Source: Carnegiea gigantea (taxonomy: Eukaryota > Streptophyta > Magnoliopsida > Caryophyllales > Cactaceae). From it: 64,000 bases of DNA. The stretch is from assembly GCA_029747015.1 (NCBI GenBank), contig JAKOGI010000421.1:211001-275000 (forward strand), in the 5' to 3' direction. Position 1 is the first letter of the stretch. Each line of letters opens with the position of its first letter. The notes under the pieces are model-generated. The model was not told where the DNA came from and made no database searches. It saw nothing but the letters and a program-made list of their open reading frames with translations. Both the position numbers and the translations under genes were made by a program. Positions 21,050-31,947 of this stretch are shown piece by piece.

Positions 21050-22290
21050 TGATAAGTGCCGAGAATGTGCATTATTTTAGGATCATTAGATAGCATTTCC
21101 TAGGTGATTGTATGTTTAAGTAAATGATTTCTGTCTTTTTCTATTTTATGCTCAAGTATGCTTCTTTGGTACACTTTGCAGGTTTTAGACTCTTTTGACT
21201 TGACATCGACCCTCATTTGGGTATATTTTGACTCATCACTATGGGACCCCCATCCTATATGTCCATGGGGCAAAGAAAGAATGATGATTTCATGGCCAGA
21301 GACCACCACTGTCAAACCGTGGTGGTTACCACGATCCATGGTAAGCTAATAACTATGAGCCTCTTCACTTACCTTCGATTGTGTGGTTGATAAGGCTTGA
21401 GTTAGTGTATTTGAAGGCATTTTTGGTCGAGAGTTAGGTATTATTGAGTCATCATATATCATTCATCTCTCTCATTAGTTTAGATTTTTTTTCTAGTCAT
21501 TTTTTAGCAAAAGAAGATTTGAAGGACGGAATTGGCACTTGGGTGCTTGAAGATTGAAAGATCCTTGGAGAACCTCCATACTTGTTAAGCTTTCACTTCC
21601 TTTTATCTCTTCTTAAACTCATGTTAATTTAATTTAGATGTTCTGTAGTTTGAACATGTGTGAGTAGTCTAATTTAATCTGGGGATTTACAGCCAAAACA
21701 CTGATGGTGGATCCCTAATTCTATTATTTGTGCTTAGTCTATCTTGGAATGGTTTTATTCTATCTTGTGATTGAATTGATGTGAGTGAGTTTGGCCAGAT
21801 TCCTTGCATATATTAGATAGTTGAGTGAATTACCGAAAGGAGAAACTTACTATTAGACCTACAACATTGAACTCGACTTAGTAATTCTTGAACGAGAGTT
21901 GCACGTTGAGAGGAGACATTAGTAATCAAAACCTATACCCTAGACCAAAACAAGAACATTTGAAAGAATGGTAATTGGATTAGTTTAGCCACTTCAATTT
22001 ATTTTGAAAGAAAAGATTAAATTAAGTTAGGTTGGATTTCCTTTGATCACGTAACTAGGAAGAGCACATGCTAAATCCAAAGATTCAACCCTTTGTTAGG
22101 CAAATGAAATCCCTAGATGCTTTACTTCGATTGAATTCAAGAATAGCCAATTAGCGTAGTTAAGACAACTCATTGAAAAGTTGTTTGCTTAGAGTTTTTA
22201 GTAGCATAAAACTCAATAGATAGCATTGGTCCTTGAGGATGATATTTAGTCTAGACTACAACACCCATGCACTTGCAAGCTGTGTTAGTA
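21050..22290 (+). repeat. 3' LTR of the Athila fragment
   Basis: It starts TGATAAGTGCCGAG, matching the TGATAAGTGCTC start of the LTR at 60703. About 250 bp in lie the complementary CCACCAC and GTGGTGG motifs, then a C/T-rich leader. The right edge near CACTTGCAAGCTGTGTTA is estimated by comparison with the CGCTTGCAGCCGTATCA end of the other LTR and is uncertain by tens of bases. Confidence 0.6.
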
Positions 22291-22349
22291 CCTATTACAA
22301 GAGCTGTGTCAGACTTCTCAGTAGATTTACTAACATTAGATAAAAAAAA

Positions 22350-24120
22350 AAAAAAGAAACTTTTCAATTCCCGGATGAAGTTCTTCAAGTAGAGGAAGAT
22401 GTGTGGACAATGTATTTTGATAGGGCTTTCGACCAGAATGGATTTGAAGTAGGCCTCCTCCTAGGATCTCCAGAAGGGGCATATACCCCTATCTCTATCA
22501 AACTTAACTTTAAGGTCACTAACAATGTAGATGAATATAAGGCACACCTCGGGTTATAAGCTATTGTAGCAATAGGGATGAAGAATATATAGTGTATGGA
22601 GATTCCAATTAAATAATAAACCAAATCTCAGATAAGAAGAAATACCAAGCTCATTTGGTCAAGCTTACTAAGCATTCTGCCTAAATTACTTACACTTACC
22701 TTCCCCACGAACACAATCACTTTACTGATGGTCTAGCAAAGTTTGCTTTGATGATCAATATTCCTAGTGGTAACCATTCAATGACATTATCAGTAGAGAC
22801 CAGAGAAATACTAGCTCATGGTTATACCATAGAAGAATGTAGCATGGACTCTACTACTTCGTATTAAGACATCTACCAATATTTAGCAAAGAAAGAGAAC
22901 CCTCTGGTCCCAAGAGCTTAACGAGCATTGAGATTCCTAGCTTTGTAGTACTTTAAGGATAAAGGGAAGCTATATAGGAAAACAAATATACCCATAAACA
23001 TGCTGTATGTAACACAAGCAGGGGCATGAGAAATCATGAAGGAGGTCCATGGTGGGGAATGTGGGCCATGTGTGAATGGCTAAATGTTAGCAAAAAAAGG
23101 TTTAAAGGATGGGATATTATTGGTCTACAATAGAAGCTCATTGTCATGCATATGTGAGAAAATGTCATAAATGCCAAATATGTGCAAAGTGCAAACTGAC
23201 AACATGAACCACCCTCATTTCTCTCAATACTTACCTTACCATCACCTTTTTCAGTCTAGATAATTGATATAATTGGAAAGGTGACACTAAGAGAGGCCGG
23301 AGGTTATGAGTATATGCTTGTAGCAATCGACTACTTCACAAAATAGGTAGGAGAATCCTCTTATGCTACTAAAAACATATGATAAAGTTTATTATCAATA
23401 AGATCATATGTAGATGTCATATACTATATGAATTAATAGGTGATCAGGGTAGTCATTTTAGAACGGAATAACGGTAACAAGCCTACCTGAAAACTATAAA
23501 ATCTAGCACTATAAGTCCTCTCCTTATCGACCTCAGATGAATGGCATAGTTGACGTAGCTAATAAGAATGTCTGTAGGATGATTGTGAAAATGGCATAAG
23601 CTACAAGGGTTGGCCTAATAAGCTACCGTTTTCCTTATAGGGATGTTGAACCTCAATTTGTACCTCATCAAAAGCAACACCATGCTCCTTGGCATATGTA
23701 ATGGATGCAGTACTCCCTATTGAAATTACGATGCCCTAACTCAAGGTAATAATGAAAAGTCAAATTCCAGAGTCAGAATGGGAAGAGCGCGATGTAAGGA
23801 ACTGATCATGTTATATGAGAGGATATTGTGGGCTTGACATAATGTTCAGTTGTACCAAGCTTGGACCTCAAAAGTCTTTAATAAGAAAGTCAAGTTTAGG
23901 GATATACAAGATGGAGACATAATTCTGAAGGAAATTAGGGCCCCAATTTAGGACCCTAAGAAAAAATTTAGGCCCAACTGGCAAGGCCCATATGTTATAA
24001 AAACTATTCTACTAGGCAGAGCAATTAAACTAACTGATGTAGATAGAAAGAAACATGCTCAATTCGCAAATCTCGATGAGTTGAAGAGGTATTATGCTAA
24101 GCAAGTGCATACATGCCCAA
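22350..24120 (+). pseudogene. Tat/Ogre-type RNase H and integrase remnant
   Basis: The plus strand reads VLQVEEDVWTMYFDRAFDQ near 22380, an RNase H start in which the usual FDGA has become FDRA, followed by NNVDEYKAH. LPHEHNHFTDGLAKF-like sequence then precedes integrase: the zinc-finger cysteines in HAYVRKCHKCQICAK near 23140-23200, VIGKVTL and YMLVAIDYFTK near 23270-23340, and ISDQGSHFR near 23440. The C-terminal end has KFRPNWQGPYVIKTI near 23970 and LDELKRYYAK near 24075. RNase H beside integrase with this ending is typical of Tat/Ogre gypsy elements. Frameshifts and stops are frequent. Reverse transcriptase and upstream parts are absent. Confidence 0.8.
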
Positions 24121-24700
24121 AATACGCTTCGAAAAAAGAGAGAAAGTTAATAATGCTAATTTCCCTATAATCGACCCCATACTAGGCTCAATAAAGTATA
24201 TAATAATTAGAATGAACTACAAAGGTCTAATTTCATAATGCGGATACGTAAAGCCCTAACAGGTTCGGCTGCAACACTCATTATTAACCACACACCCATC
24301 TCAAAAACAAGGAAAACGGGATAGATCCCCTACTGAAGAGACCTAGTAGAATGACCCATGTAGGCAGGAGTCAGACTGAGTTCCTGGAAGGAGTTGGGCT
24401 AAGCTTGTAGCACGAATCAGGCGGGCATCATCTATCAATAACAGTTAGGCTGTGTCGGACATCAAAATTTGAGCAGATTGGTAACTTGTGTTCAAATTAG
24501 ATTTGCAATACAACATTCATGGTCTAGAAAGCTATAATCCTTTTAGTTCCATTAAATTTCCTAAAATGCATACAGCTTTTGATAAAAGTCTTAAGAGTAT
24601 ACTATTATGCGACAAGCATAAAACTTTATTTCATATATTCTACAAAGAGGCAAAGCTAGTTCTTAATCTTTCTTCAACTTCTTGCCTTTCTTAACTTGAG
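24121..24700. other. Tail of the Tat remnant, unassigned
   Basis: No recognisable coding frame or LTR edge. It probably includes the 3' noncoding region of the Tat element. Confidence 0.4.
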
Positions 24701-26150
24701 GTTTTCTCTCTTAGGGTGGGGGGAGGGAAGGGGTAGGATCCTTAGCTCCTTTCATTCCAATGTGAGATAAGTTATACTTTTCCTTACCCACTTCTATCTT
24801 CTTAGTTTGTGTGGACCCCACAATATTCTCCCTATCTTAAATAGCGTTCCTCCATGCAGCATTGCGCTCATTCATCCAACTCAAGTAGTGCTCTGAGATG
24901 TACGTGTAACATGGGATAGACAACATGGTAATGATGGGACAATGAAGCCAATATTTAATTCAAGATTTGATACGAGCAGGGTCATTATTCAACACCTTGT
25001 AGGAATACAATCCATCACTGGAATAGTTTACCTATGGCCAAATTGCCTTATCAACCGTTCTGGGAACAAATATGTTTCCAAGGATGGACTAATGAGATGC
25101 ATGTGGGCATTATTTTGTCTATGCGTCACGAATCATCGTGCACCCCACCAATGGACTAATTTATGAATAAGGGATTCTTCTCAAGAACCTAACCTAATTT
25201 ACCATGGACTGATCCTTAAATAACCGCTATCTCCTGCAGAATTGGGAGGCTAAGCATATGTCCATGTTGTTTGGAAATTCAATCAGCTAAAGATGCTCTA
25301 ACATCCAAATCTGCACAATAACAAAGCCCCAAAAAAAACAAAGAAGATGTGTTAAGAGAAGGCTAATGGAACCCGATCGGAATCCGAGGACCATTCTAGA
25401 AAAAAGAAGAGGAGAAAAAGAGAATAAAGACAGAGCAGACAGAAGAATAAGCCCAACATAGACCCATTAGAATCTGGTCGGGCTCTAAGGCCCAAAAATA
25501 GGACAGCATGGCACAAAAATGTGTCCTAGAACGTACTTGAGGCAGCAGCGCGCTTGCTTAAAAGAATTCATTGGGATGGTAGAGTATTCGATCCAAACAA
25601 AGGATAGTTTCAACAACTACAAGTAATATAGCAGTCTGATCATGGAGGATTCCCTCTACTTTATTCAACAGCATAACAGGTTCCCTTATTTTGTGAACCA
25701 CCAGTGAACAGCTTAGCCCTAAGAAGGCACAGGTCTACAACACTACGCCCATGTATGCCGTTAAGAACTTATCTGTTTCCCCTTTGAAAATAAGAAATTA
25801 TGGACATAAAATCCACTTCATCTCTAATGACTATGTTAGAGATGTCCTCCTTGCTTATACTTAAGAAATGGTCATAGTAGGATGGCATGTTTTTCAAAGA
25901 TGACAACAGAATAGGAGGGCAGTAAAGTGGGAAGCCTAATATAGCATGAAATTCTTCGGTTAAAAGACACAACTCACGTGCCCCAAACTGAAACACGTGA
26001 AGTTCAGCATCCCAAAAGGTTGTGGCTGCTCTAAGAAATTCCCATAGGATTTTCCATCATTAAAGGCTAAGGAAGCTACTTAATTAAAGGTTTTCGAGCT
26101 CGTATTTGTCTTTGGCATCAAGGGTGAGTAGCCAAGAGGATACAACTTTT
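24700..26150 (-). pseudogene. Ogre/Tat-like first-ORF remnant
   Basis: On the minus strand, at 25996-25769, the stretch HVFQFGARELCLLTEEFHAILGF resembles the (V)FRFG...E..PTLEEF block of Ogre ORF1 and plant-mobile-domain proteins, preceded by a FWDAEL motif. Further along the same strand near 25090, YLFPERLIRQFGHR resembles the FPERVLRQFG block of the same family, followed by WMNERNAAWR near 24870. Between these blocks the frame is heavily broken. The strand is opposite to the neighbouring Tat remnant, so this is a separate fragment. The family assignment rests on two short motifs only. Confidence 0.5.
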
Positions 26151-26449
26151 TTTTAAAGACATAACAAGCTATAGAAGGTTGCTTGCACAACTGATGCATA
26201 TTGACATATACATAGGTAGAATTTATAGCTACATAAAACAGCTAAACAAAAACCAAGCAGGAGTCAATTTGTTCCACTAATAGGAAACGACTGGGTTCTT
26301 GTTCCTGATGCAACAGGAGGCTGACTGCAAATTATACTAGACTTCTTTAACCCTCCCTAGATCTCTTATAAACCCCCATTTTAACTAAGTTCACATCCTC
26401 TTTTTGGTTCATTTTTTCCCTAATTCTCCTTTGATTTAGGAGGATTTGT
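26151..26449. other. Spacer before the Athila LTR
   Basis: Nothing recognised. The exact left edge of the following LTR is not established. Confidence 0.4.
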
Positions 26450-27821
26450 CCATATAATGTCTCTTCTAATGTCATTGCCTCATTTTAGTCCTTTTTCTGA
26501 CTTTTTAAAGGTAATTTTAAGACATTCAAGGAAGAGGGGTAGCTAAAACCTGGAAAAAGGCAATGCGAGAGGAAGGATGATCACCCAAAGGCTTGAGGGG
26601 AACAAGTGAGCGGGCCAAAGATGAAGTTTTCAAGGCACAAGGACATACCATGGCCGTCTCACAGTTGATGGCCAAACCGTCACTCACCTGCAGGCACCCA
26701 GGAGGTGATGACAGCCGTCGCCTTCATGACCGGCTGGCCGTCGCCTACCTGTAGTTCTCCAGGGGATGGCAACGGTCGTCACCTTCACGACTGGTTGGCC
26801 GTCGCCATATCCTTTGGACACCCTTACTAGGTGACGGTCAACGTGTCTCCAAGGCGACCCCTATCGCATTCTCCCAGCTTACTTAACCTACCCCATTTTT
26901 CCTAATTATGGGGGATGTTTTAATTTTCCTCTTGGAAAAGCAGTTTAAATACTTTCTAGGCTTAATTTTAGGGTTAAGAGTGATTAAGGTTCTTGGGTTT
27001 TTGTTGATTGAAGATCTTGAAGACTTTCAGTTTGCATTCCATTAATCTAAGTTTATTCTTCTTTCTCTCTCTCTTTTTCTCTTTTGTTAGTTTTGTTTAG
27101 CTTATTTCGGTATGATTGTTGTGATTGTTAGATTGTTGAGATGATGATTAGTGAGTAGTTTCCTCAACTTGGGTTAGGGATTAGGAGCTAGGATGGCATA
27201 ATAAACTTGGTGTGAACTTGTCCTGCCTTAATTTCCAAGTTACTTAGGGGCCTCATCTTCCATCCACCAAGTGTTCGATGAGATGCCCGAAAGGACATTT
27301 CACCCAATACTTAGGGTGAATAATGACACCGAGAGGTGGGTATTCGTCCTTTGTGGATAGAAGAAGAGAGATCAAGTCTTAGGTATGAAAATAACCCAAG
27401 GCCTCGTTAGGTGCAAGTTGGCCATATTCCGCCTTAACCTTCTAGTCCTCATGAAAATAGGCGGGCTTGGTGACTAAGGTTATTCTTACTCTTCGAAAGG
27501 AGGTTTGGGCGGTCTTAAACAAGCCAATCACCCCCTTTATGAATCATTTGTCGATTAAGTCAAGTTCGGGTATTCATGCCTAGTATGAATAAGTAGCTAC
27601 TATCGACTAATCCCTCGCTCCAAGTTCTTCTCCCAATTGAATTTTAGACTACTATTTTGCCTAGCCTTTGTTTCTTTCACTCTCAAACTTACTCTTCACC
27701 TCTTCAGATTCAACCTAATCACTAAGTTAGGTATCTTAAAGTCTTGTTCTCAGTGGACAACACCCCAAGTACGTGATTGTTCACTTGCAGTATAAATTTA
27801 AAGCTTATTTCCAAGCGAACA
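26450..27821 (+). repeat. 5' LTR of the plus-strand Athila element
   Basis: The right edge is set by GCGAACA just before the primer site. The left edge is an estimate from the length of related LTRs. The region contains repeated GCCGTCGCC/GACGGCC motifs at 26650-26850 and a CAGTTTAAATACTTT TATA-like block near 26940. Confidence 0.55.
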
Positions 27822-27827
27822 AGTTTT

Positions 27828-27845
27828 TGGCGCCGTTGCCGGGGA
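27828..27845 (+). promoter_or_regulatory. Primer-binding site, tRNA-Asp type
   Basis: TGGCGCCGTTGCCGGGGA, the primer site typical of Athila and Tat gypsy elements, lies six bases after the presumed LTR end. It is identical to the site at 57512-57529. Confidence 0.93.
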
Positions 27846-28097
27846 ACAAGCTCCTTAGTTATCATAAATTGAATTGTGGTTGGAGGATGGAGCTTTGTTT
27901 TATTTTGTTTCTTTGTTGTTATCCCTTCTTGAGTCAGCTTACCTCCTTTGGTAGTAGATGTCGTTGTATGCACAGTAGAAGCCAAGGTTCAGTTGATTTG
28001 ATTACATTTGATCCCGAGATTGGAGCTACTCTCCAGGCTGCCCAACGACGTGCAAGAAGTCAAAATAGGGAAGGAAGGCAAACTCAAGAAGCCAACA

Positions 28098-29460
28098 TGG
28101 ATCCCGTCACAACACCATTGGGGGATTTCACGACGTCGGATCCAAATGCCATTCCATCTAGCATCGTGAGACCTCCCGTCGAGGCCAGCAATTTTCAATT
28201 CAACCCGGCATTCATTGCCTTATTTCAACAAGACCAATTTGGAGGGTACCCAATGGAGAATCCCAACAACCACATTACTTCGTTCTTAGAGAAGTGTAAC
28301 CCTATCAAGATGAATGGGGTCTCCAATGATGCCATCCGATTAACGCTATTCCCTTTCTCCTTGAAGGACAAGGCCAAGTCTTGGCTTTTGAACTCGAATG
28401 TCAATTCGTTCGCTACTTGGGATGGTCTCTCTAAAGTGTTCTTGTGCAAGTATTTTCCTCCAGGGAAGACCGCCAAACTCCGGAATGATATCATCTGCGG
28501 CTCTCAAATGGAGGGTGAGTCTCTCATTGAAGCATGGGAACATTTCAAAGAGCTCAATGTGAGTGCCCTTATCATGGCATCCTGGATTGGTTGTTGGTGC
28601 AAACATTCTATAACGGTCTTCAACAACCGATGAAGATTTCAATTAATGCCGCTACTAGAGGTTCTCTTATGGCCAAACCTATCAATGAAGCCAAGCAACT
28701 ACTTGAAGACATGACATCTATAACTACCATTGGGAAAGTGAAAGGGGACTCCCCAAACTAGGAGGAAGGCATGAGATTGGTGCCTTTACTATGCTTACAA
28801 GTAAGGCTGACGCACTTTTCTGAAAGGTAGATCAACTTTAACCTGCTATTTCTCATGGTGGCACCCCTAGTGGGTCAATTGGACAAACTTGTATTTGTGA
28901 AGTGTGTGGAATTCAAGGGCATATCCGGAATGAGTGTCATCTTAGCCACTCCTTTCAAAATCTCACCGTTGAACAAGCCAATGCCCTCCATAACTTCAAT
29001 AACAGACCACAAAATGACCCCTAATCTAATACCTTCAATCCAGGTTGGAGACAACACCCTAACATTTCCTGCAAAAATCCAAATCCCCCTTCATATCACC
29101 ACTCACAAAATCGTCCGAACCCTCTCGGTTTTCAATACCGTGTCCCTTAATTTCAACCTTCACAACCTTCACTTTGAAAGTCCAATTTGGAGAGCATGAT
29201 GCGGAGATTCATTCAAAATCAATGCAAGATAAATGAGGCTGTTGGTGAGTCCATGAGCCAACTCAATACCAAGTTTGAGAGCTTGTCCAGACACTAAAAG
29301 GTGATGAGCACTCAATTAACTCAAATTACCCAACAAGTGAGCCACTTATCTTGACCTCCCGGGCACCTTCCGAGCCAACCAGAATCCAATTCTAAGGCAC
29401 ACATGAATGCCATCACCTTAAGGAGTGGGAAGCAACTTGAAGAACCATAAGGAATTCAAA
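28098..29460 (+). pseudogene. Athila gag remnant with CCHC knuckle
   Basis: I take MDPVTTPLGDF at 28098 as the likely start. The capsid region follows: NPAFIALFQQDQFGGYP, then AIRLTLFPFSLKDKAKSWL, FLCKYFPPGKTAKLRNDI and the GESLIEAWEHFKELN motif, all classic plant gypsy gag. The frame shifts near 28570 and capsid continues at 28534-28760 (LLVQTFYNGL, EAKQLLEDM). A zinc knuckle, CEVCGIQGHIRNEC, lies at 28896-28937 in a third frame. Downstream text at 29220-29320 looks coiled (ESMSQLNTKFESLSR). The protein would package element RNA, but at least two frameshifts and several stops block it. Confidence 0.88.
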
Positions 29461-29464
29461 GGGG

Positions 29465-30450
29465 GTGGATGAAGGGTTAGTCAAAGATATGGGTAAGGAA
29501 ATGTTGGAAGAAAAGGATGATTTGGTCCCGGAAAGTGGAGACCAAGACAAGCATGAGGAGACCGCAAATCCTAAGCCGGTTAAGCCATATCGACCACTGA
29601 TTCCTTTCCCTCTAAGACTTGCCAAGGCCAAACTTGAGGCCCAGTTTAGGAAATTTCTAAAGGTGCTCAAGAAATTACAAATTAATATCCCATTCTTGGA
29701 TGCCATCTCTGAAATGCCCTCTTATGCCAAGTTACTAAAAGAGATGCTCTCCAACAAAAGGAAATTTTGAGAAAATGCCATGGTTTCCCTCACGGAGGAG
29801 TGTAGAGGAATCCTCCAAAACAAGCTCCCCCAAAGCTCAAAGACCCCGAGAGTTTCTCCATTCCTTATGTCGTGGGGGATGTCACCATTAGCAGGGCCTT
29901 ATGTGACCATGGGCCAAGTGTAAGCCTTATGCCCCATTCAATATACAAGCGGCTCTAAGTGGGGGAACTCAAGCCCACCACAATTTCAATCCAACTAGCG
30001 GATCATTCCGTAGAGTATCCCATTAGAGTTCTAGACGATGTGCCTCTCCAAGTGGGAAAATTCTTCATTCCTTGTGACTTCGTTGTCATGGAAATAGAGG
30101 AGGATGCTCAAATACCTATCATCTTAGCGGGCCCTTTCCTAGCCACGATCAGTGCAGTGATTGGTGTCAAAAATGGGAGGCTCTCCCTTCAAGTTGGTGA
30201 GGAGAAGCTTGAATTTAGTCTTTCACAAGCTATAACTTCTCCTTCTGTAGAGGATGTGTGCTACTAGGTTGGTTTGCTTGAAAATGTAGTAGTTGAGGAG
30301 ATGGGAACGCCCAGGCCCCCCTCAAACCCGCTTGAGGCATGCTTGATCGGCGTTTGTGGCAATAGGGCTGACCCTTACTCGGATGAAGAAATTGAAATCT
30401 ATGCCAAGGTTTTCAACTTAGCTTAACCATACCTCCCTAGACACTAACCA
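29465..30450 (+). pseudogene. Athila protease region remnant
   Basis: A proline- and charge-rich linker (29465-29770) leads to the protease. The usual active-site context CDLGAS appears here as CDHGPSVSLMPHS near 29910, with D and G kept. The frame continues at 29959-30267 with QLADHSVEYPIRVLDDV and IPIILAGPFLAT, characteristic of the Athila-type retropepsin fold. A stop (TAA) at 29956-29958 separates the active-site loop from the rest. Confidence 0.82.
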
Positions 30451-30465
30451 AGGGAGGTTCTTAAT

Positions 30466-31947
30466 GTGGAGGTTTGTTCCTCCAATGAAGACAAGAAGGA
30501 TGCCCCCGAGTTAGAGTTGAAGCCCCCACCTTCTCATCTAAGGTATGAATTTCTTGGTCTCAATCATACCTTTACCATCATTGTTAACGCTAAGCTTAAT
30601 GGTCCCCAAGTTGAGAAATTATTGAATGTGCTTCATAAGCATAGAGCGGCCATTGGCTATAGTATTGGTGATATTAGCCGGATTAGTCCAACCTTATGCC
30701 TGCATAGAATACATCTTGATGAGGGTAAGCCTTCTAGGCAACCTCAAAGACGCTTAAACTCTAATATGTAAGATCTTGTCAAGAAAGAGGTTGTCAAACT
30801 AGTCGATACAGGGATCATCTGCCCTATCTCGGATAGTGAGTGGGTTAGCCCAGTGTAAGTAGTTCCGAAAAAGAGGGTATGACTACTGTCAAGAATGAGA
30901 AAGGTGAGTTGATTTCCACTAGAACGGTGACTGGGTGGCGGATGTGTATTGACTATAGGAAACTCAACAATGCCACCCAGAAAGACCATTTCCCCGTCCT
31001 CTTCATTTATCTAATGTTGGAAAGACTTGCACGGCATTCATTCTTTTATTACTTAGATGGGTACTCGGGTTTCTTCCAAATCCTTATCCATCCGAGCGAT
31101 CAAGTGAAGACGACATTCACATGCCCTTATGGTACCTTTGCGTACCACAGGATGCCTTTTGGCTTGTGCAATGCCCCTGCTACTTTCCAGTGGTGCATGC
31201 TTGCTATTGTCTCTAAGTATGTGGAAAACATTATGGAAGTCTTTATAGATGACTTCTCGGTCTATGGAGTTACCTTTGATGTGTATTTGACAAACTTGGT
31301 TAAGGTGCTCCGTAGACGCGAGGAAGTCAACTTGGTTTTGAATTTGGAGAAATACCACTTTATGGTACAAGAGGGGGTTGTTCTTGGGCATGTTGTGTCT
31401 AATAGGGGCATTAAGGTGGATAAAGCTAAGGTGGAGGTAATTGAGCGGTTGCCACCCCCACCAATGTTAAAGGGATGAGGAGTTTCCTTGGTCATGCGAG
31501 GTTTTACCGTCGCTTTATCAGGGATTCCTCCAAGATCGTAAAACCTCTCATCCAACTCTTAGCCAAAGACACCCCTTTTGCATTTACTAACGAGTGTCTT
31601 GATGCTTGTAATAGTATCAAGGAGGCTTCGATATCAGCTCCCATAATCCAACCAACAGATTGGACTCTACCATTTGAGTTGATGTGTGACGCTAGTGACT
31701 TCAGTGTGGGTGCGGTCTTGGGTTAATGGAGAAACAACAAGCCATTCGTGATATACTATGCAAGCAAGACCCTTGATGAAGCCCGAGTGAACTAATCCAC
31801 CACAGAGAAAGAAATGTTGGCGGTGGTGTTTGACGTTGAGAAGTTCCGGCAATATCTTTTGGGGTCCAAGGTGATAGTTTACATCGATCACTCCGCCATC
31901 AAGCACCTAATGAAGAAAAAATATGCGAAGCCAAGAATAATTAGGTG
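30466..31947 (+). pseudogene. Athila reverse transcriptase and RNase H remnant, interrupted
   Basis: ELKPPPSHLRYEFLG at about 30520 is the entry to the reverse transcriptase. Then come WRMCIDYRKLNNATQKDHFP at 30936, FFYYLDGYSGFFQI at 31045, AYHRMPFGLCNAPATFQ at 31141 and the catalytic VFIDDFSVYG at 31243, all plant gypsy motifs with catalytic aspartates kept. A shift near 31475 leads to SFLGHARFYRRFI and the RNase H block FELMCDASDFSVGAVLG. Further text reads to HSAIKHLMKKKYAKPRIIR at about 31880-31940, where the Tekay-like LTR begins. Stops near 30770, 30858 and 31726 break it. Confidence 0.9.

Larger units (their letters stand above)
17736..22290 (+). mobile_element. 3' half of an Athila-type Ty3/gypsy element
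   Basis: The plus strand has an ATHILA ORF1-like coding region (17887-19300), a 1.75-kb noncoding stretch and an LTR starting TGATAAGTGCCG at 21050. The same noncoding blocks and LTR start recur in the element at 56249-61958, which fixes the orientation and the LTR edge. Gag-pol and the 5' LTR are absent. The left edge abuts copia integrase near 17736, and the right edge borders a Tat polyprotein remnant. Confidence 0.75.
26450..31947 (+). mobile_element. 5' half of an Athila-type Ty3/gypsy element
   Basis: An LTR (about 26450-27821) is followed by an Asp-tRNA primer site (27828-27845), gag with a zinc knuckle, protease, reverse transcriptase and RNase H on the plus strand. RNase H is cut at 31947 by the LTR of the Tekay-like element. 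Integrase and the 3' LTR are not found on this strand in the window. Several frameshifts and stops are present. Confidence 0.82.
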